Of a stretch of DNA of 8,635 bases, positions 6,569-8,635 are shown one piece after another. A program made the position numbers and the translations under genes. A model generated the notes under the pieces. That model did no database searches. It was not told the origin of the DNA and saw nothing but the letters and a program-made list of their open reading frames with translations. The stretch covers positions 1 through 8,635 of the forward strand of contig PWGR01000320.1 of the NCBI GenBank assembly GCA_003554565.1, in the 5' to 3' direction. Source of the DNA: Clostridia bacterium (GTDB lineage: Bacteria > Bacillota > Sulfobacillia > SLMV01). How positions within the stretch are numbered: position 1 is the first letter of the stretch; each line of letters starts with the position of its first letter.

Positions 6569-7635
6569 GGATAAAGCGGTTTCGCGGCAAGTCTGTGAAC
6601 AACCTGTTGCGGAGAATAAGACGAGATCTTGGACCGGACGTTCAACTCCTGGAGACCAGGAATGTACGGCCATCAGGACTGTTCGGATTCCTCCAGCCGC
6701 GGGAGATAGAGATAGCGGTGGCCTTTGAGCGGGAGCCGGATACAGGAAGGAAGCGTGCGGCCGTTCGGGCAGACGCAGCAGGAGATCAGGACCTGGATGC
6801 AGATCGAAAAAACAGAGACAAAGACGGTCGAAATCACCGCGACGATGAGGCGGACGAAGCAAACAGAACTGGTAGTGTGGCAGGTGAGACGGAGCCTGCT
6901 GCCACCCGTGCTGAGGCCCGCATCCTGCTGGAGCGGGGTGTCCCGCAGGAGACGGCAGATCTCCTGGCATCGCGACTGAATAACGGGCGGCGGCTGGAGG
7001 AGTTTTCGTGGATGCGGTCCGTCCCCATATCTGCACCCGGGGAGGGACGCGGGAAGGTCGTCGCCCTGGTGGGTCCCACGGGCGCCGGCAAGACGACCAC
7101 GTGTGCCAAGCTGGCAGCACACATGTCCCTGAGCCGCGGTTATCAGGTCGGCCTCATCACCTCCGATACCTACCGCATAGGTGCAGTTGAACAGCTGCGC
7201 AAGTATGCACGGATCCTGCAGTGCGAGTTCGAGGTGGTGTTTGCACCGGAGGAGATGCGCGGTGCCCTGCGCCGCCTGGCGAGTGCTGACATCGTGTTTG
7301 TGGACACGGCGGGCCACAATCCGAGAGATGCGGGACGACTGCAGCGTCTTTCGAAGTTTCTGCAGTCGGCGGGACCGGACGAAATTCACCTGGTCATGGA
7401 TGCCGGTGTAGACGCTGACGAGGGAATTGATGTGCTCGATAGGTATCGAGGTATCGGCTTCAATCGGCTGTTGGTGACGAAACTGGACGAGACCGGGCGG
7501 CCCGGCAAAATACTCTCTCTGGTGGAGGCGGCAGGCGTTCCCCTGTCCTACATCTGTGACGGCCAGGAGGTCCCGGATGACGTTGGCCTCGCCTCGGACA
7601 TCCTGTCCGCGACACTGCTGGAGGGGATAGTATGA
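6565..7635 (+). CDS. flhF: Flagellar SRP-type GTPase FlhF
   Basis: 356 residues. The GTG overlaps the flhA stop; AAGGTGG at 6551-6557 is seven bases upstream. Residues 1-55 form the variable B domain start (RIKRFRGKSVNNLLRRIRRDLGPD, quoted here only in outline, then GLFGFLQPREIEIAVAFE). Residues ~56-115 are a low-complexity charged linker. The N-domain helices follow to ~160. The SRP GTPase domain has G1 GPTGAGKTTT (170-179), DTYRIGAVEQLRKYA (201-215), G3 DTAGHNPRD (247-255), G4 TKLD (305-308) and the closing PLSYICDGQEVPDDV (326-340). FlhF dimerises with GTP at the membrane and marks the site and number of flagella; FlhG stimulates its GTPase. The G3 box has His where SRP GTPases usually have Arg (DTAGR). 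The reading frame is intact and the ATGA overlap with flhG fits a shared function. Confidence 0.96.
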   Translation: MRIKRFRGKSVNNLLRRIRRDLGPDVQLLETRNVRPSGLFGFLQPREIEIAVAFEREPDTGRKRAAVRADAAGDQDLDADRKNRDKDGRNHRDDEADEANRTGSVAGETEPAATRAEARILLERGVPQETADLLASRLNNGRRLEEFSWMRSVPISAPGEGRGKVVALVGPTGAGKTTTCAKLAAHMSLSRGYQVGLITSDTYRIGAVEQLRKYARILQCEFEVVFAPEEMRGALRRLASADIVFVDTAGHNPRDAGRLQRLSKFLQSAGPDEIHLVMDAGVDADEGIDVLDRYRGIGFNRLLVTKLDETGRPGKILSLVEAAGVPLSYICDGQEVPDDVGLASDILSATLLEGIV

Positions 7636-8534
7636 TGATGGACGATCAGGCTTCTGCCCTGCGACGGAAGGTGGGGGAGGTCTCTGCTCCCCGGCGGGAA
7701 CCGGTCAGGGCTGCGCCCGTCACCCGCACTCTCGCGGTCAGCGGTGGAAAGGGGGGCGTCGGCAAGAGCAATATATCGCTCAATCTTGCTGTCATTCTAG
7801 GAAGTATGGACCGTGAGGTTGCCCTTCTCGATACCGACTTTGGATTGCCCAATCTGGACATCCTGCTCGGCTGCGTCCCGCGGTACAACATCACCGACGT
7901 TATGCACGGAGGCTGCGAGCCAGAACAAGCCCTGCAGGCGATTGCACCGGGGGTCAGGTTTATGGCCGGGGGTGAGTTGTGGGGCGATGACCTGCCTACA
8001 CGGGAGCAGGTACGCACGCTCCTCACCGTCCTCTCCTCGCAGATGGCGGAGACGGATTATCTTATCATTGATGCGCCGGCGGGAGTGGGCCCATCGGTCA
8101 CCGGCCTGCTCATGGCCTCGGAAATGGTGGCCGTAGTTACCACCGCCGAGCCACCATCGATAATGGATTCCTATCGTACCATCAAACAGCTTCACACGCT
8201 CGGCTACGACGGAGAGGTAGCTGTTGTGGTCAATCGGGTGAGAAAACGCGAGGCAGACAGAGTATACCGCAATCTGCGCGATATGGTCGGCAGGTTCCTC
8301 GCAGCGGAAGTGCAGATGCTTGCCTGGATTCCGGACGATTCCTCTGTGGTGCGCGCGGTAAAGCGCCAGATTCCGGTTTCTCAGGCCTTCCCTGCCAGTG
8401 GAGCCACCCGGGCTATCCGGCGTATGGCCCTGGCTCTCACCGAATCATCCGGAGAGGAGAGGTCGGCCCGTTCATTTTTGCAGAAACTGGGCCGGCTCCT
8501 GCCGGTGGGCAGAGGAGGGGAGGGAGGAGGATGA
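7632..8534 (+). CDS. flhG: Flagellar number regulator FlhG, MinD/ParA-type ATPase (YlxH)
   Basis: 300 residues. ATG codons at 7632, 7635 and 7638 are all in frame; GGAGGGG at 7620-7626 is nearest to the first two, and 7632 overlaps the flhF stop. Residues 5-11 are DQASALR, an exact match to the DQAxxLR helix that activates the FlhF GTPase. The deviant Walker A box is SGGKGGVGKSN (37-47), with LLDTDFGLPNLDILLG (65-80) as Walker A' and YLIIDAPAGVG (143-153) as Walker B. The C-terminus (about 277-290, RSARSFLQKLGRLL) can form an amphipathic membrane-targeting helix, followed by a Gly-rich tail. FlhG binds ATP, dimerises on the membrane and limits flagellar number, also meeting FliM/FliY during C-ring assembly in Bacillota. 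The segment MAGGELWGDDL (111-121) departs from the Ser-Gly-rich loop I expect there. Otherwise canonical. Confidence 0.96.
   Translation: MMMDDQASALRRKVGEVSAPRREPVRAAPVTRTLAVSGGKGGVGKSNISLNLAVILGSMDREVALLDTDFGLPNLDILLGCVPRYNITDVMHGGCEPEQALQAIAPGVRFMAGGELWGDDLPTREQVRTLLTVLSSQMAETDYLIIDAPAGVGPSVTGLLMASEMVAVVTTAEPPSIMDSYRTIKQLHTLGYDGEVAVVVNRVRKREADRVYRNLRDMVGRFLAAEVQMLAWIPDDSSVVRAVKRQIPVSQAFPASGATRAIRRMALALTESSGEERSARSFLQKLGRLLPVGRGGEGGG
8511..8530 (+). promoter_or_regulatory. Purine-only tract serving as ribosome site of the next gene
   Basis: Twenty consecutive purines at the 3' end of flhG hold several overlapping Shine-Dalgarno-like sequences (AGGAGG at 8513-8518 and 8525-8530, GGGGAGGG at 8517-8524). 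The GGGGAGGG copy is six bases before ATG 8531 and is the likely functional one. The same bases encode the Gly/Glu tail of FlhG. Confidence 0.6.
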
Positions 8535-8635
8535 CAGATCAGCGGACTGCGGCACTGCGAATCAACGACGGGGTTCAATTGGCCCTTCTGGATGAAGACG
8601 GCGATGAGGGAGAAATGGCCTACACTTACATTGAA
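8531..8635 (+). CDS. Possible YcgR-type PilZ flagellar-brake protein, N-terminus (partial)
   Basis: Thirty-five codons run from ATG 8531 to the window edge with no stop. The ATG overlaps the flhG stop (ATGA) and follows a very purine-rich ribosome site, so a translated gene is likely. The visible residues (ALRINDGVQLALLDEDG, then EMAYTYIE) resemble the N-terminal beta-barrel of YcgR-like proteins, which begins with an I-x2-G-x2-L-x-L pattern and then a Y-x-T/S-x-[VI]-E strand. YcgR proteins carry a C-terminal PilZ domain that binds c-di-GMP and slows the motor. Genes of this kind often follow flhG in clostridial flagellar operons. The PilZ motif itself (RxxxR, DxSxxG) lies outside the window, so the function is an inference from a short fragment and its position. 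Real gene: likely. YcgR identity: moderate. Confidence 0.55.
   Translation, partial: MTDQRTAALRINDGVQLALLDEDGDEGEMAYTYIE

Noticed and set aside
6572..6605. TAAA at the start of flhF as a possible sigma-D (-35) element
   Set aside because: No GCCGATAT-like -10 element follows at the required 14-16 base spacing, and the site lies inside coding sequence.
6730..6900. Charged low-complexity stretch in FlhF as a possible frameshift or insertion
   Set aside because: The frame is open throughout and the B-to-N domain linker of FlhF is naturally variable and charged.

Overview
The window is a contiguous run of flagellar genes, all on the + strand and about 60% G+C by eye. The order is fliM (3' end only), a fliN/fliY-type gene, fliO, fliP, fliQ, fliR, flhB, flhA, flhF, flhG, and the first 35 codons of another gene whose N-terminus resembles YcgR/PilZ flagellar-brake proteins. 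This is the order of the Bacillota (Firmicutes) fla/che operon, and FlhG carries the DQAxxLR motif known from Bacillota FlhG (YlxH). Strong GGAGG-type ribosome sites and frequent GTG starts (fliO, fliP, fliQ, flhF) fit the same reading. A moderately high-G+C clostridial or related Bacillota lineage is my best guess; I cannot name a genus.

Layout. Bases 1-1102 encode C-ring switch proteins: the FliM C-terminus and a 332-residue FliN with a CheY-binding-type N-terminus, a CheC/CheX-like middle and a SpoA C-terminus. Bases 1139-6568 encode the membrane part of the flagellar type III export apparatus: FliO (assembly factor), FliP, FliQ and FliR (core channel), FlhB (substrate-specificity switch) and FlhA (export gate and substrate dock). 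Bases 6565-8534 encode FlhF (SRP-type GTPase) and FlhG (MinD-type ATPase), which set flagellar position and number. The gene starting at 8531 may link c-di-GMP to motility.

The genes are packed tightly. The longest gap is about 36 bases (fliN to fliO), fliR and flhB abut or overlap slightly, and the last four junctions (flhB/flhA, flhA/flhF, flhF/flhG, flhG/next) are all 4-base stop-start overlaps. I saw no promoter, terminator, RNA gene, mobile element, CRISPR or frameshift. Transcription therefore probably enters upstream and continues past the window.

Overall this is an ordinary, well-conserved system and I did not find an undescribed one. The points worth a second look are residue-level departures: NPTQ instead of NPTH at the FlhB autocleavage site, a FliY-like middle domain with no visible E-x2-N phosphatase motif, M-L-M instead of M-M-M in the FliP gasket, and DTAGH instead of DTAGR in FlhF. 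Two contextual points are the lack of cheY between fliN and fliO and a strong excess of CTGCAG.
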